From assembly GCA_026390445.1 (NCBI GenBank), contig JAPLFX010000041.1, positions 1 to 44,689 of the forward strand: a DNA stretch of 44,689 nt, read 5' to 3'. Every line of letters starts with the position of its first letter. Positions within the stretch are counted from its first letter, which is position 1. Of the stretch, positions 1-8,778 are shown piece after piece. Source of the DNA: Pseudomonadota bacterium. GTDB lineage: Bacteria; Bdellovibrionota_B; Oligoflexia; Oligoflexales; CAIYRB01. The position numbers and the translations under genes were made by a program. The notes under the pieces are model-generated. The model worked only from the letters and a program-made list of their open reading frames with translations, did not search any database and was not told the DNA's origin.

Positions 1-368
1 CGGATGGGAAAAAAGAGGGCGAGGCAAAGGCGGAGGATGGCAAGAAGGACGGCGAGGCGAGCAAAGGCGCTGAAAAGGCCAAGGATGCCGCCGCCGATGC
101 CCGCGACGACCGCAGAATCTGGGCGATTCCCGCCCGCAACGCCTGTGTTATGCCGTCTGATCGCTTCCAGCCCAATGGTAGCGTCGCTCGCGGTAGCCGG
201 GGCGAGTGTCGTTATATCTTCGGGGGACCGCCCGATGATCCGCGCACGGGACGCATCGAGTGCCACGAGGTCGATGGATATAGGCAAGTGTTTTTGCCGG
301 TGACCTGTTTGGGCGAGCTAGAGGTGAAGCGGGATCCGGGCGCGAGTGCGAAAGCCCATCACGAATAG
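1..368 (+). CDS. C-terminal part of an unknown protein with a charged linker (5' truncated)
   Basis: The reading frame that starts at base 3 is open from the window edge to a TAG at 366-368, giving at least 121 residues. The first 35 or so residues are a low-complexity linker rich in Lys, Glu, Asp, Ala and Gly. A compact tail follows with four cysteines (in NAC, GEC, IEC and VTC contexts), which could form two disulfides if the protein is exported. It ends five bases before the convergent TlpA-like gene. The Lys/Ala/Glu linker recalls the one in the anchored protein at 24331-25353, so this may be a similar envelope protein with a linker crossing the periplasm. I do not recognise the family, and the start lies outside the window. 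Confidence 0.6.
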   Translation, partial: DGKKEGEAKAEDGKKDGEASKGAEKAKDAAADARDDRRIWAIPARNACVMPSDRFQPNGSVARGSRGECRYIFGGPPDDPRTGRIECHEVDGYRQVFLPVTCLGELEVKRDPGASAKAHHE

Positions 369-373
369 GCCGC

Positions 374-949
374 TTAGTACGCTGCCAAATACAGGAGCAG
401 TCCATTTAGTTTGGCCAGGTCAGTCACCGTGGTCTTGATGTAGCGCTGCAGCATCCAGCCATGGCGATCACCGACGTAGATGCTTGGTAGCTCGGGTTCG
501 TGGTAGGTTTTAAGCAACTCCTGATTGGCCAGGTAAGCATTGCTCAATTTGAACTCCTTCATGAAGCCCTGGGCGTCGTCGCGCGTGTCGTGCGAGAAGA
601 TGTAGACAAAGTCTGTATTTAGCTTTTGATAGTGTCGCTCAAGGCGCTGGATCTGCGGCATGAGCTGTTGGCAGGGCTCGCACCAGGACGCTAGAAAGAC
701 GATGACGAGTAGACGGCCCTTGCTGGGCGCGATGGTCACCGACTCATGCTCATCGCCTAGTCTGGTCGCACTAAAGCTGGGCAGCCGCACCCAACTGCTG
801 ACGTAGTGATCCGTGGCCGTGACCGCTTTAGGCGGTGCTGGATGTTCTTCGCCTTTAGGCTCCCCTGCTACGGCGACGGCGCTGGGTAACAGGGCCGTGA
901 TCAGCAGTGCAGTGCTCAGGAGTGCCGTTTTAAGAGGATTTTTGGCCAT
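374..949 (-). CDS. TlpA/ResA-like thioredoxin-fold protein, exported
   Basis: This 191-residue protein has an N-terminal signal peptide (basic start, hydrophobic core at about 8-28 ending in AVAVAG) and a thioredoxin fold. The active site is WCEPC with Cys90 and Cys93, preceded by the usual strand (VIVFLAS), and a likely cis-proline lies at LPS (Pro155). The TlpA/ResA family reduces disulfides in the periplasm, for example in apocytochrome c or copper-binding proteins. The substrate here is unknown and no cytochrome maturation genes are adjacent. The ATG is preceded by AGGA at a spacing of 5, and an extended -10 box lies just upstream. The gene is divergent from the RelA/SpoT-like gene at 1038 and convergent with the partial gene on its other side. 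Confidence 0.85.
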   Translation of the reverse strand: MAKNPLKTALLSTALLITALLPSAVAVAGEPKGEEHPAPPKAVTATDHYVSSWVRLPSFSATRLGDEHESVTIAPSKGRLLVIVFLASWCEPCQQLMPQIQRLERHYQKLNTDFVYIFSHDTRDDAQGFMKEFKLSNAYLANQELLKTYHEPELPSIYVGDRHGWMLQRYIKTTVTDLAKLNGLLLYLAAY

Positions 950-986
950 GTCGATCCTCGGTCAATGGATATCAGCTACCCATGTT

Positions 987-995
987 ATTATAGCA
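987..995 (-). promoter_or_regulatory. Extended -10 promoter candidate for the TlpA-like gene
   Basis: Read on the minus strand the sequence is TGCTATAAT, a perfect extended -10 element (TGnTATAAT). It would start transcription about 30 bases before the ATG at 949. No good -35 box is visible, which fits an extended -10 promoter. Confidence 0.4.
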
Positions 996-1037
996 CAAGC
1001 CTAGCCAGCCATGGACTGAATCGCCCGGAGAGCACCG

Positions 1038-2279
1038 ATGAAGCAAAACGAACTCATTGAGCGCTGGAGTTTCCCCTGGCCGTTGATGGACGTGCTGATC
1101 GGGGGTAAATCATCGATTGATCTACCGGAACTCCAGGTCGCTAACTTGGTTCAGGCCAGTGAGTTTCTTAAGGCCTACGGTTTCGATGCCGAGAAGCCCG
1201 CCGACCTGCGCTACCTCCATTCCGTGCTCGTTGAGGCCTTGAGCTTTATCGAACACCAACTGGTTTTGCCGCGCGAATGGGAGCGTGGCATACGGCCGCC
1301 AGATGATATCTTGTTTTGCTCCGATCCGCGGCAGCTGCTGATCTGGGCCTCCGCACAGGATGCGCCGGCAAAACGGCGTAGTGTTTGGTCGTGCGCTGTG
1401 CTGCGGGTCATGCACACCATCGGCCACTTAGAAGGCGTCAATCGCTCGGTAGACCTCGATGCAGCGCGTAGTCAGATCTTTGACCGCTTTCGCGCGCATA
1501 TTTGGGAGGAGGGAGAAGCGCTTTGGTTCGGCGGCCCCGAGTGTAGAGTCGAGTTGACCCAGGTCGAGTGGAAGGAGAAGAAAAGTCGTAACTCCATCAT
1601 CCTCAAGCTCTTACACAAGCGCGACAATGTTGCCGAGACCATCTACGATTACGTCGGTATTCGCCTGGTTACCAGGCATCTAGGTGACGCGATGATGGCG
1701 GTGAAGATCCTCCATCAGTACCATATCCTGTGCTATCCAAACGCCTATCCGGCAAGGGCGCGCAATACCCTGGTCGATACCGCCGCCTTTCGCGGCCAAG
1801 TCGATGTCTTGACCGCCTGCTTGAAGGCCGGGACCCTAAGTCCCGAGGCCTTCCAGGCACAGATCGCGGCGCTTGCCGTGGCGCAGCCTGAAGCCCCGGT
1901 TGGACCAAACAATCCGCATTCGGCTGCAAGCTATAGGGCCATTCAGCTCACCGGTCGGCAGTTGATCCGCGTTCCTTATCACCGCTTTGATTGGTTTTTA
2001 AAGCTAAGCGCGGCGCTCAGCACGAAGACCCTTGAGCCCACCACGACGCAGATGTTACGCGAATTGCGCATGCTGGTGGAGGGCTGGCACTCCGTCAAGG
2101 ATAGCTTGGATGATGCATCCTTTTTTCCCTTCGAGGTACAGATCCTCGATGCCGAAAACTACGAAAAGTCAAAGCACGGCGATGCTAACCACGACCGCTA
2201 TAAGCAGTCGCAGGTCAAGGCAGCGCGTAAGCGGGTCCTGGGCCGAGTCCTCGAGTGCTACAAATCTGAATCGCCCTAG
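1038..2279 (+). CDS. Divergent RelA/SpoT-like nucleotidyltransferase homologue
   Basis: This 413-residue protein has no signal peptide. Its second half follows the order of motifs in a (p)ppGpp synthetase domain. At 181-190 there is KKSRNSIILK (synthetase pattern RxKxxxSIxxK). At 203-210 YDYVGIRL carries Asp204 in the Mg-binding position. At 298-305 SYRAIQLT matches the GYRSIHL motif that stacks the guanine. At 365-369 FEVQI contains the catalytic-type Glu366. At 380-389 HGDANHDRYK matches the HGxAxHWxYK signature. The usual Arg two residues before the motif-1 Lys is Glu180. A helical region of about 165 residues precedes the domain, there is no HD hydrolase motif set, and an insert of about 60 residues separates the Asp and Tyr motifs. 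I think it belongs to an uncharacterised deltaproteobacterial family (TIGR04552 from memory, not verified). SD GGAG precedes the ATG. Synthetase activity is not proven. Confidence 0.6.
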   Translation: MKQNELIERWSFPWPLMDVLIGGKSSIDLPELQVANLVQASEFLKAYGFDAEKPADLRYLHSVLVEALSFIEHQLVLPREWERGIRPPDDILFCSDPRQLLIWASAQDAPAKRRSVWSCAVLRVMHTIGHLEGVNRSVDLDAARSQIFDRFRAHIWEEGEALWFGGPECRVELTQVEWKEKKSRNSIILKLLHKRDNVAETIYDYVGIRLVTRHLGDAMMAVKILHQYHILCYPNAYPARARNTLVDTAAFRGQVDVLTACLKAGTLSPEAFQAQIAALAVAQPEAPVGPNNPHSAASYRAIQLTGRQLIRVPYHRFDWFLKLSAALSTKTLEPTTTQMLRELRMLVEGWHSVKDSLDDASFFPFEVQILDAENYEKSKHGDANHDRYKQSQVKAARKRVLGRVLECYKSESP

Positions 2280-2319
2280 TGTCTTCAAGCACTAAATGCA
2301 CCGGGTTCACTTTGGCTGA

Positions 2320-4593
2320 CTACGAACCTGTTCTTCGTTGGGTGTCGTGGTGCAGCGCTTGCATAGATTCGAAGATGAATTTGCTTTGGTGGTCGTTGAG
2401 TCCGATGAACTTTAGACCATGTTCATAAAGATCGGATCCGTTGACTTTGCTCCACCGCACCTCGACCGTGATTTGGTTTAGCAGTAGCCTTCTGAGCTGT
2501 TGGTTGGTGGCAGGGTTATCTGAGGTCAAATCAACGAGCATAGTCACCTTTTTGCCAATCTGCTTAGCGCCTACGACGCGCAGGCCATGGAGTGAATAGT
2601 CAACGATTTGATAGCGGCCAAGTTCGGTGACAATCTCAGCTCGGACCTGTGCCCCTGGAATAGTAAACCTTTGCTCTTTTGTGCGGATGTGGATTTGTTC
2701 GAGATGTAAGCGTTCGACACGTGCTAGAGGTTCAGGTCTGGTGTGAAAAGGATTGAATTCAAAGGCCTCGACCAGCTTGTCCTGGTGTTTTATGGCGATA
2801 TGGATCGGACTGAAGCCTGGGATTGCAGACTCGTCCATACTGAGGCAATCATAGCATTCCTCGCTTAAAAGAATTTTGAACGGGCTACATGCGGATTCCA
2901 GCCGGTTAGCGAAGTTGACACCATTGCCGATCATAGTGAAGTCGATGCGCTTTTTTCCGCCGATATCAGCGATGATGACATCATCAACGTGTATGCCGAT
3001 GCGCACTGGTAATACGAAGGCGCCGTCCGTCCTGGAGTTCTGAAATTTGCTAACGATGAGTTCTTGGATCTGCCTCGCGGCCTTGAAAGCAAGGGTCGCG
3101 TGATGCTCGTTACTTGCGTGCTCATGGTAGCCAAAAAAGCAAAGGACCCCATCACCGATCGAACGATCAATGGAGCCATGGAATGACGAAATGATCGTAT
3201 TGATCTCAGTCATAGCCTGTGACAGGTGCCTCAGAACAGCTTTTGGCTGCAGGATTTCAGATATTTGCGAGAAGTCAACGATATCGATAAACATGATGGC
3301 GACGTTCACTTCGGCCGCATCTAGTTCGCTGTTCAAAGTGCTGCCAAGGATTTCGTTGAGCCGATTGGCCGGCGCAAATCCCTTTAGCGTATGGATAATT
3401 TCATTGCGCTCGTTTTGTAAGAGACTAATGCGATTAGATACGGCCATCGACAAAAAGAGCGCCTCTAAAACCCCGCCAAAGGCCGAAATATAGTAGGAGT
3501 GCGGTGCGGTTGGGAATACCCCTAAAAGGGTCATGAAATGAATAAACTCACAAGTCATCAGGCCAAGAAAGGACAGAAACGTAAAGTAGACGCGGTCGAC
3601 ATGGATGCGAAACGTGCACCGAATCAGTAGCAGGAGGGTGCCAAAGGTCACGAATCCGGTGGTGATATAAATGGCCAGTCGTAGCGGGATGATGCAATTT
3701 GCCAGGGCTAAGACGATGGCCCCTCCCAGGACATGCTTGCTATAGCGGTAAGATACCGGGCTGTGCGTGCGGAACTCGAGAAACAGTCGCAGAAACATGA
3801 TAAATGGCAAGAACATGAGGGCCGTCATAATGGTGATAACGCGGATATAGAGCTCAAAATGCTCGCCGGTGATTGGCCAAATCATTTGGATGTAGCCACC
3901 GTAAAGAACAATGATGCTGAGGATGTAACATTCGTAGATGACGAAGTACGAATAAATTTTGTCCCGAAGGGCTAAGGCTAAGCTTAGATTGTAAATTAAA
4001 ACGCCTAAAAACATGCCGAGACAAAGACCAAGGACCATATACTTAGTGACGTTTGACGTCGTAAACACATGCTCTTCGGCGATATTGATCGGCAGGTAAA
4101 GCAAGATCTCTGAATCGACATGGATATAAATCATGCGATCATGGACGCTACTTTGAGTAAAGGGGAAGGCCTGATTGTAGTACTTGAGTCGCCGATCGGC
4201 GAACGGGCGGTCGTTGCCGATTTGTAGGCTGTCCAGCTGGGTGTCGCCTTCGAAAAGAAAGAAATCGACGTTGCGGAGAAACGGTGTCGCGATTTCCAAA
4301 ATATAATTTTGCTCGACTGCTCCTTTGGGTATCCGAACTCTGAGCCAATTTTGCCCGTGTTTATTCACTAGATGAGAATTGCGCTGAGGTTGGACATTTA
4401 CCCATGCCGGATCCTGCAGGTCTCGTACTGAGTTAAAGCTAAGGGCTTGAAGATCGGTGGTGACTTCCTCGATGGCAAAAGGATTGTCTGCACTTGGCGA
4501 CAGCCACCAGCTAAAGCAGATAAAAGCCAGCGCGCTGCAGAAGCCATGCAGGCTTCTCTTAATTTTTATGCGCTTGTCAGTGGACGCCGGCAT
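2320..4593 (-). CDS. 7TMR-DISM receptor / class III nucleotide cyclase / PilZ fusion
   Basis: This 757-residue membrane sensor has four parts. A hydrophobic segment (about 14-31) is followed by a periplasmic sensor domain of the 7TMR-DISMED2 type (about 45-180). A seven-helix 7TMR-DISM membrane domain spans about 184-388. A class III cyclase domain covers about 428-585, with metal ligands Asp437 (FIDIVDF) and Asp481 (SIGDG), purine-specifying Asp551 (RIDFTMIG), and transition-state residues Asn560 and Arg564. The Lys that normally helps specify adenine (as in xDKxxGDG) is Arg477. A C-terminal PilZ domain spans about 636-745 with DYSLHG (665-670, DxSxxG), but the RxxxR arginines that grip c-di-GMP are replaced (QRFTI). 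The likely role is cAMP (or cGMP) production in response to an outside ligand. No clear SD precedes the ATG at 4593. Divergence from the usual PilZ and cyclase residues leaves ligand and product uncertain. Confidence 0.85.
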   Translation of the reverse strand: MPASTDKRIKIKRSLHGFCSALAFICFSWWLSPSADNPFAIEEVTTDLQALSFNSVRDLQDPAWVNVQPQRNSHLVNKHGQNWLRVRIPKGAVEQNYILEIATPFLRNVDFFLFEGDTQLDSLQIGNDRPFADRRLKYYNQAFPFTQSSVHDRMIYIHVDSEILLYLPINIAEEHVFTTSNVTKYMVLGLCLGMFLGVLIYNLSLALALRDKIYSYFVIYECYILSIIVLYGGYIQMIWPITGEHFELYIRVITIMTALMFLPFIMFLRLFLEFRTHSPVSYRYSKHVLGGAIVLALANCIIPLRLAIYITTGFVTFGTLLLLIRCTFRIHVDRVYFTFLSFLGLMTCEFIHFMTLLGVFPTAPHSYYISAFGGVLEALFLSMAVSNRISLLQNERNEIIHTLKGFAPANRLNEILGSTLNSELDAAEVNVAIMFIDIVDFSQISEILQPKAVLRHLSQAMTEINTIISSFHGSIDRSIGDGVLCFFGYHEHASNEHHATLAFKAARQIQELIVSKFQNSRTDGAFVLPVRIGIHVDDVIIADIGGKKRIDFTMIGNGVNFANRLESACSPFKILLSEECYDCLSMDESAIPGFSPIHIAIKHQDKLVEAFEFNPFHTRPEPLARVERLHLEQIHIRTKEQRFTIPGAQVRAEIVTELGRYQIVDYSLHGLRVVGAKQIGKKVTMLVDLTSDNPATNQQLRRLLLNQITVEVRWSKVNGSDLYEHGLKFIGLNDHQSKFIFESMQALHHDTQRRTGS

Positions 4594-4771
4594 TTGTTTG
4601 TATTTCGCCAGAAAAGTTCACGTACCTATGGAGGTTTATCGGTATTCACAGGAGGCTTCTTTACCTAAACGGGGACCCATCATGGGGTTGTCTGTTAAGG
4701 TTTTGATTTGTAAGTAGTTTTATTCGGGCGGGGTGATAAATGGCTAGGTTCAGACCAAAGCAACCAGTCGA

Positions 4772-6334
4772 CTACATGTTACTGCATGCATAGAACTGCA
4801 CGGCATAGCGATACCGCCGTAGGCCAGAGGGCTTGACGTCACGTAACAACGTGCGGTGAGGGCAGTATTCGCGAAAGTTCTCCTCACCAATATGCCGGGT
4901 ATCGACAAGGTAGATATGCTGACAAGCGGCGCGAATGGCTGAGCTGTTATGCAAATCCAGGTTTTGCGAATAATTGCCGATGAGCCGCCAGTTGACGTCC
5001 ACGGTTTTAGGCAAGATGCGATTCAGGGCCATGATCGCTGTCAAGTCGCCGCCATGGCCAACCAAACAATCATGTTCGCTAGAGAAGCTCGGCAGACTGT
5101 CCTGAAGGTGCCCTAGTGGCGTGGAAAACCATAAACTGAAAACCAAATAGACCGCTAATGCGGCAACGCGCAGCCCGATCAGCGCTCGATTCAGATAAAA
5201 CTGCGGCGTGGCGATGAGCAGAAAAGCCAGTGGGAAGGCCATCGGTAAGGCGTACCGGCGCGCGGCATACATGTCGAGGGAGAGGCTGCTGAAGACCAGG
5301 ATTGCGAGGTTGACGATGCAGATCGCCGTGAACGGCAGATAGTCGCGTCGGCTGAGAATCGGCTTCCAGGTATATTTGACAAGCGCGATAAGGGCTGCAA
5401 CGGAGACGACGTTGAGGATGAGCGAGCCGTCGCTATGGCCCGTCGAAAACCACAGCGCATGCTCGGTTTCCGTGACCCCATACGGGAGGGTTCCCAGGTA
5501 GGTTCCGAGTTGGGTGATCGTTACTTTGAGGTTGGTTAGGCTGCGACCCCAGGAGAAGTTGCTGCCGCTACCATAGACCGACAGGGCACCCAGTGGAGTG
5601 ATCGTCAACTCGACCGCCGCTCCACCCAACATGCCAAGCGCTAAGACGCAGCCCGGTCGAACATTCTTTCTAATACTGCTGAGCGCTAGACACAAAGCGA
5701 GTCCAGCGATGGGAACGAGGTTGAGCCGATTGATCTCGATGGAAAGTCCAAGCAGCACGCCGGCAGCCAGGATGGTCCACCAGCGCAGCTGGCGCAGGCG
5801 GAAGCCAAGAAAAATGCACAGACCAGAGACCAGTGGGAGAAATGAGTAGCCGGTGCCGATGCCGAAAGAATATTTTTGCAGGCTCGGAGGGCTAAAACCC
5901 AAGATCAAGAACGCTAAGATAAAGCGGCCGCGTTGTGCCCAGGTGTCGCGCCCGTGGTCGGCGTCATAGCCTAGCAAGGCGGCATAGACTAGGGTCGCAC
6001 CAGCGCAGTAAAATAAGGTCGCTACGGTCGTTGCCAACCACAAAGGTATCGGGCTGAGGCTGAGTAGTTTGCCGAGCTTGGCCAGCAACCAAATCTCGTA
6101 GGTGCCCATGTACTGCTGGCCCCAGAAAAAGGCCTTGGCCGGCGTATGGTCCCAGTCATTGGCCATCAACAGGGTGACAGTGGTGTCACCGTCGATATGG
6201 TAGTCGAAGGAGGCAAAAGCCAGAATGAGCCTGGTCAAGCATAGGCTGACAAAAAACCAAAACCACAACGGGATGGACTTAAAGGTGCTAGTCATCGGGC
6301 TAGTCAGGGTGACTTTGGTTGAGTTCAGAGCCAA
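4772..6334 (-). CDS. Polytopic GT-C type membrane glycosyltransferase
   Basis: This hydrophobic protein of about 520 residues has some ten or more membrane segments. The first is at about 21-42, directly followed by a loop with an acidic DGD (48-50), then WGQQYMG. An acidic residue pair in the first outside loop is the hallmark of GT-C transferases (GT39/ArnT/PMT-like), which take sugar from a polyprenyl-phosphate donor. The C-terminal 100 residues look like a soluble periplasmic domain. The gene overlaps the end of the upstream GT2 gene (donor maker), so the two probably act in one pathway that decorates lipid A, a glycan or a protein. The annotated TTG at 6334 gives a 10-base overlap. A CTG at 6328 would give a 4-base CTGA overlap. 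The acceptor cannot be read from sequence. Confidence 0.7.
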   Translation of the reverse strand: MALNSTKVTLTSPMTSTFKSIPLWFWFFVSLCLTRLILAFASFDYHIDGDTTVTLLMANDWDHTPAKAFFWGQQYMGTYEIWLLAKLGKLLSLSPIPLWLATTVATLFYCAGATLVYAALLGYDADHGRDTWAQRGRFILAFLILGFSPPSLQKYSFGIGTGYSFLPLVSGLCIFLGFRLRQLRWWTILAAGVLLGLSIEINRLNLVPIAGLALCLALSSIRKNVRPGCVLALGMLGGAAVELTITPLGALSVYGSGSNFSWGRSLTNLKVTITQLGTYLGTLPYGVTETEHALWFSTGHSDGSLILNVVSVAALIALVKYTWKPILSRRDYLPFTAICIVNLAILVFSSLSLDMYAARRYALPMAFPLAFLLIATPQFYLNRALIGLRVAALAVYLVFSLWFSTPLGHLQDSLPSFSSEHDCLVGHGGDLTAIMALNRILPKTVDVNWRLIGNYSQNLDLHNSSAIRAACQHIYLVDTRHIGEENFREYCPHRTLLRDVKPSGLRRYRYAVQFYACSNM

Positions 6335-7080
6335 TGTCCGCTGCTAGGTAGATAACGCTTTGGTAGATCTGGTCCAAAGCAGGAGACCGGTTTGACGAAA
6401 AAATTAAAGTGAATGATGTGCCTAAGCGCAGCAATGCCATCCTTCCAGGAAATCTTCTTACCTTGGAGGTAGTTTCGCGGGTAGTAGGATACCGGAAGCT
6501 CGATGATGCGGAGCTTCAGCCTGGCGATTTTAGCCGTGATTTCTGGTTCAAACCCGAAGCGGCGGGAGTCGAGGTAAACATTTGCCAGGATGTCGCGGCG
6601 GAAGAATTTGTAGCAGGTTTCCATGTCGGTCAAATAGAGGCCGCAGCTGAAATTGCTCAAGATCGTCAAGGCCCGATTGATCAGGTAGTGGAAGGTCCGA
6701 TGCACCTGCTCCCCCGACTTTTTAAAGCGGGAGCCATAGACGACGTCGGCTCGGTCATCCAACAGGGGTTGAATCAACGCCGGAATGTCGCGTAGATCAT
6801 ACTCAAAGTCGGCGTCCTGGACGCCCATGATGTCTCCCGTCGCGCGGGCGATGCCAACCTTGATGGCTGCGCCTTTACCCTGGTTGACGGCTTGATGAAT
6901 GATGCGGTGAGCCGAGCGAAAGGCAAAGCTATCGAGAATCGCCGCCGAGCCATCGGTCGAGCAGTCATTGACGATGACCAATTCCTTTTCAACCTGCAGC
7001 TTTAAATCATCGACCCGCTGAAGAAATTCCTTCAGGTGCTGGGCTTCGTTGTACACCGGAATAATGAGACTAACCTTCAT
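6325..7080 (-). CDS. GT2 polyprenyl-phosphate glycosyltransferase (dolichol-phosphate mannosyltransferase-like)
   Basis: This 251-residue cytosolic family 2 glycosyltransferase starts with the typical SLIIPVYNE, followed by VNDCSTDG (37-44) and the metal-binding DAD (89-91). Its overall layout, including GSRF and the YKFFRR and GFEPEI motifs, is that of DPM1-like enzymes, which transfer a hexose from a nucleotide sugar to polyprenyl phosphate. There is no C-terminal membrane anchor. The product would serve the GT-C enzyme encoded immediately downstream in an overlapping frame, and the pair lies beside a flippase. The sugar is not determined. AGGG lies close to the ATG. Confidence 0.85.
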   Translation of the reverse strand: MKVSLIIPVYNEAQHLKEFLQRVDDLKLQVEKELVIVNDCSTDGSAAILDSFAFRSAHRIIHQAVNQGKGAAIKVGIARATGDIMGVQDADFEYDLRDIPALIQPLLDDRADVVYGSRFKKSGEQVHRTFHYLINRALTILSNFSCGLYLTDMETCYKFFRRDILANVYLDSRRFGFEPEITAKIARLKLRIIELPVSYYPRNYLQGKKISWKDGIAALRHIIHFNFFVKPVSCFGPDLPKRYLPSSGHWL

Positions 7081-7167
7081 CAGCCCTAGCCTTATCTTTA
7101 GAAAGCGGTCATCAAATCACTCAGGTTGACGTCGATCTAATAACATTTTCAGGCGTTGGTCAAGGCG

Positions 7168-8598
7168 CTAAGGCGTCAATGAATCGGGCTTTGGCGGTCT
7201 TTGCCGGCGTTTAGCCAGCCAAGCGCGGATCTGCCGGTATGAGGTGACGGCGGCAACTAGTCCATAGACACTGCCGCCAACAGCCAATTTGATCAATAAA
7301 TGCTTGGCTCCCAGCACCAGCAAGGCTCCCGCCATCAGGCCCGAAGCCGCAAGCCACGGCAACGCGAGCAGGAAGATGCGTTTGCTCCGAATGAAATCGG
7401 TGGCACCCATGACGATGAGGACAGCAGTCAGAGTTTTTATGAGAAGCACGCCGAGCGCGGCGCCAGTCAGGCCCCAGCGAACGATCAGCGAGGATTCCAT
7501 GGCCAAGCCTGCGGCCGCAGCTGTCGCCAGAGCGAAGTTGACGTACCAAATGCGACCTCGGGTGATCAACGCTTGAATGCCAACGATAGTAGCGATCGCT
7601 TGGGGCACCAAGGCCAAGCACAACAGCGCAAAGGGGTAGCCAACTTGGCGGTAGGATGCGTCGTAGATGAGGTTAAGCAGGTCGCCTGCGGTGAAGCAGG
7701 CGCCGACAGCCACCGGAATGGTGGCAAAGAAGACGACAGAGAGCGCTGCCTCGGTCTGCTTAGAGAAGGCTTTTAGGTCACGGATACTGAGCATCTCCGC
7801 GGCAAATGCCAAGGTGAGGGCTGGGATCAATGCCTGGATGGAGTAGTAAATGCGGCTGGCCCCGCCGTATAGTCCGACGGCCTCCGGGGCTAACTTGGCT
7901 TCGACAAAGAAGTAATCAAAGCGCTCCGTCCAATAGGTCAAGATGACAAAAACGCCAAACGGCAGCAGAATCTTGTAGAGCTGCCCTAGCTGCTGCATCG
8001 TCGGCAGGCTTGGGCGCCACTTCTTTACGCCGATATAAAAGGTCGCAAACGAGACGGCTGAATTTGCGCCTGCGACCAGCACTGCAAACATCGTGGCGTC
8101 GGAGCTGTCCTGCACGAGCAGCATCAGTAAGGCTAGAACCACACATTTACTCAGCACATTGAGCAGACCAAGGCGCCACAGTGATTTGGTGCCGACTTGG
8201 ATATAGGCCATATCACCAACCGTCGACAGCATCATGAAGCTAAGCGCCATGACGCTGTGCTCGTAGTCGGCATAGTAGGTTCGCACAGCAAAAAACAGGA
8301 TCAGAGCAGCGACCACGGCGTTGATGAGGCGAACCGTGAGGATGCCTCCGAGCAAGGAGCGCATCCTGGGGCGATCTTCACTGCCCTGGCCGACCTGGAT
8401 CTGGCCATAGGCGGAGCTGCCGATCTCGATGCCGGCACCGGACCAATCGACTAGCGAGATCGCAAACAGGGCATGACCAAAGGCGACGGTGCCGATCTTT
8501 CGCTGCGCATAAGCGTAGGCGATGATCGGAAACAGCTTACTAAACAGCTGGGCCCCGAGGTTCGCGCTGAGGTTGATGGCGATGCGCCGCTGGCTCAA
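7168..8598 (-). CDS. Wzx-like polysaccharide flippase (MOP/MATE superfamily)
   Basis: The 476-residue protein has about 12 predicted membrane helices and a basic C-terminal tail. The spacing of helices, the early charged residues in the first helices and the weak sequence match fit oligosaccharide flippases (Wzx/RfbX, polysaccharide biosynthesis family), which move lipid-linked glycans across the inner membrane. It heads the minus-strand group flippase, GT2, GT-C. The gap of 87 bases to the GT2 gene allows co-transcription. The start is TTG at 8598 with AGAGGA four bases upstream. No polymerase or ligase is nearby, so the glycan system is incomplete in this window. Confidence 0.75.
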   Translation of the reverse strand: MSQRRIAINLSANLGAQLFSKLFPIIAYAYAQRKIGTVAFGHALFAISLVDWSGAGIEIGSSAYGQIQVGQGSEDRPRMRSLLGGILTVRLINAVVAALILFFAVRTYYADYEHSVMALSFMMLSTVGDMAYIQVGTKSLWRLGLLNVLSKCVVLALLMLLVQDSSDATMFAVLVAGANSAVSFATFYIGVKKWRPSLPTMQQLGQLYKILLPFGVFVILTYWTERFDYFFVEAKLAPEAVGLYGGASRIYYSIQALIPALTLAFAAEMLSIRDLKAFSKQTEAALSVVFFATIPVAVGACFTAGDLLNLIYDASYRQVGYPFALLCLALVPQAIATIVGIQALITRGRIWYVNFALATAAAAGLAMESSLIVRWGLTGAALGVLLIKTLTAVLIVMGATDFIRSKRIFLLALPWLAASGLMAGALLVLGAKHLLIKLAVGGSVYGLVAAVTSYRQIRAWLAKRRQRPPKPDSLTP

Positions 8599-8778
8599 TA
8601 GATCCTCTTTTTCCCGGGCAGCCCCAAGCCTAGCATAGTTGCAAGCATATCATGTAGTTCAGGGTGATCACGAGGCGCGGTCTGGCCTGTCGCTGCGGAC
8701 CGTAGTAAAGAAGCTATCGCCAGGCCTCATGGCTTAGCGCCGTACCCGCTCTTTTGGCCCAGGCTAGGATCTACAAGA

